From NCBI RefSeq assembly GCF_019968605.1, contig NZ_CP082966.1, forward strand, positions 2,341,001 through 2,405,000: a stretch of DNA of 64,000 bases, written 5' to 3'. The stretch comes from Polaribacter litorisediminis (GTDB lineage Bacteria; Bacteroidota; Bacteroidia; Flavobacteriales; Flavobacteriaceae). The notes under the pieces were generated by a model. That model worked only from the letters and a program-made list of their open reading frames with translations, was not told where the DNA came from and did not search any database. The position numbers and the translations under genes were made by a program. This document shows, one piece after another, positions 63,839 through 64,000 of this stretch (position 1 is the first letter of the stretch; each line of letters begins with the position of its first letter).

Positions 63839-64000
63839 AAGCTTGCTGTTATGAAAAGAGTAAAACATTTATAATTAAATATTTTGCTCATTGAATACTT
63901 AAATTCTTTAATAACAAATGAATTAACATATGATAAAATAATATTGTAAGTTTTTTTGGATACTGAAACGAGTTCAGAATACTTGTAAAAAAAAGAGTTG
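63839..64000 (-). other. 23S-5S intergenic spacer
   Basis: AT-rich sequence upstream of 5S on the minus strand. No 23S 3' end is recognised before the window edge and no tRNA is seen. Confidence 0.6.

Noticed and set aside
63839..64000. End of 23S rRNA at the right edge
   Set aside because: No recognisable 23S 3' sequence is present in the last 160 bases; it must start beyond the window.

Overview
The window reads as chromosomal DNA of a marine-type member of the Flavobacteriaceae (Bacteroidota). The DNA is very AT-rich. Promoters fit the Bacteroidota TTG / TANNTTTG pattern and clear Shine-Dalgarno sites are rare. Family markers include the type IX secretion protein PorQ, a TonB-dependent receptor with a carboxypeptidase-like N-terminal domain, DUF6952 and DUF6140 proteins, a GH3/beta-lactamase fusion and many short lipoproteins. 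Genus cannot be fixed from the sequence alone.

Layout. 1-10.9 kb: end of a PlsC-like acyltransferase, a secreted GH3/serine-hydrolase fusion, a DEDDh exonuclease, a small basic protein with a GDSL hydrolase and a cupin, a flavin oxidoreductase, and a minus-strand peroxiredoxin/thioredoxin/DUF6952 set divergent from katG (11.1-13.3 kb). 13.4-18.1 kb: a LytTR response regulator cut in two by an IS1595-family element with a perfect 8-bp target duplication, followed by its propeller-type sensor kinase. 18.2-25.7 kb: an accessory cluster with a DUF6140 gene and its decayed tandem copy, an HNH-type nuclease, three consecutive but different dynamin-like GTPases (one with an ankyrin-like tail) and a small two-helix membrane protein. 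I infer that this is a LeoABC/Eleos-like or new anti-phage defence system. 25.9-30.2 kb: sigma-54 response regulator without HTH, MscS channel and an ABC exporter pair. 30.3-36.8 kb: MarR-controlled fatty acid beta-oxidation operon with an inserted four-helix S23-type protein. 36.9-42.2 kb: M28 peptidase, J-domain/KTSC protein, lipoprotein, TrxB, cytochrome c and a PQQ-type sugar dehydrogenase. 42.3-43.7 kb: tRNA-Pro and an IS110-family element. 44.3-52.7 kb: a sucrose-utilisation locus (LacI regulator, twin palindromic operators, TonB receptor, exported glutaredoxin-like protein, MFS sugar transporter, fructokinase, GH13 sucrose phosphorylase). 53-64 kb: M24 peptidase, tricorn-like S41 protease, ribosomal protein S1, a lipoprotein RidA, QueE, cytidylate kinase, PorQ and a minus-strand 5S rRNA that ends an rRNA operon continuing past the right edge.

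A 219-bp repeat with terminal inverted repeats (GTTGTCCGAT ... ATCGGACAAC) occurs four times (0.85, 6.5, 44.0 and 60.4 kb) and has about 9-bp flanking duplications at two copies. It is a MITE-like non-autonomous element whose parent transposase is not in the window.

The genes work together most clearly in four places. The sucrose locus takes up sucrose, phosphorolyses it and phosphorylates the fructose. The fad operon carries dehydrogenase, hydratase/hydroxyacyl dehydrogenase and thiolase steps. The redox genes pair peroxide removal with thioredoxin. The GTPase cluster is one tightly spaced plus-strand transcription unit. All functional calls rest on reading motifs by eye; no database search was possible.
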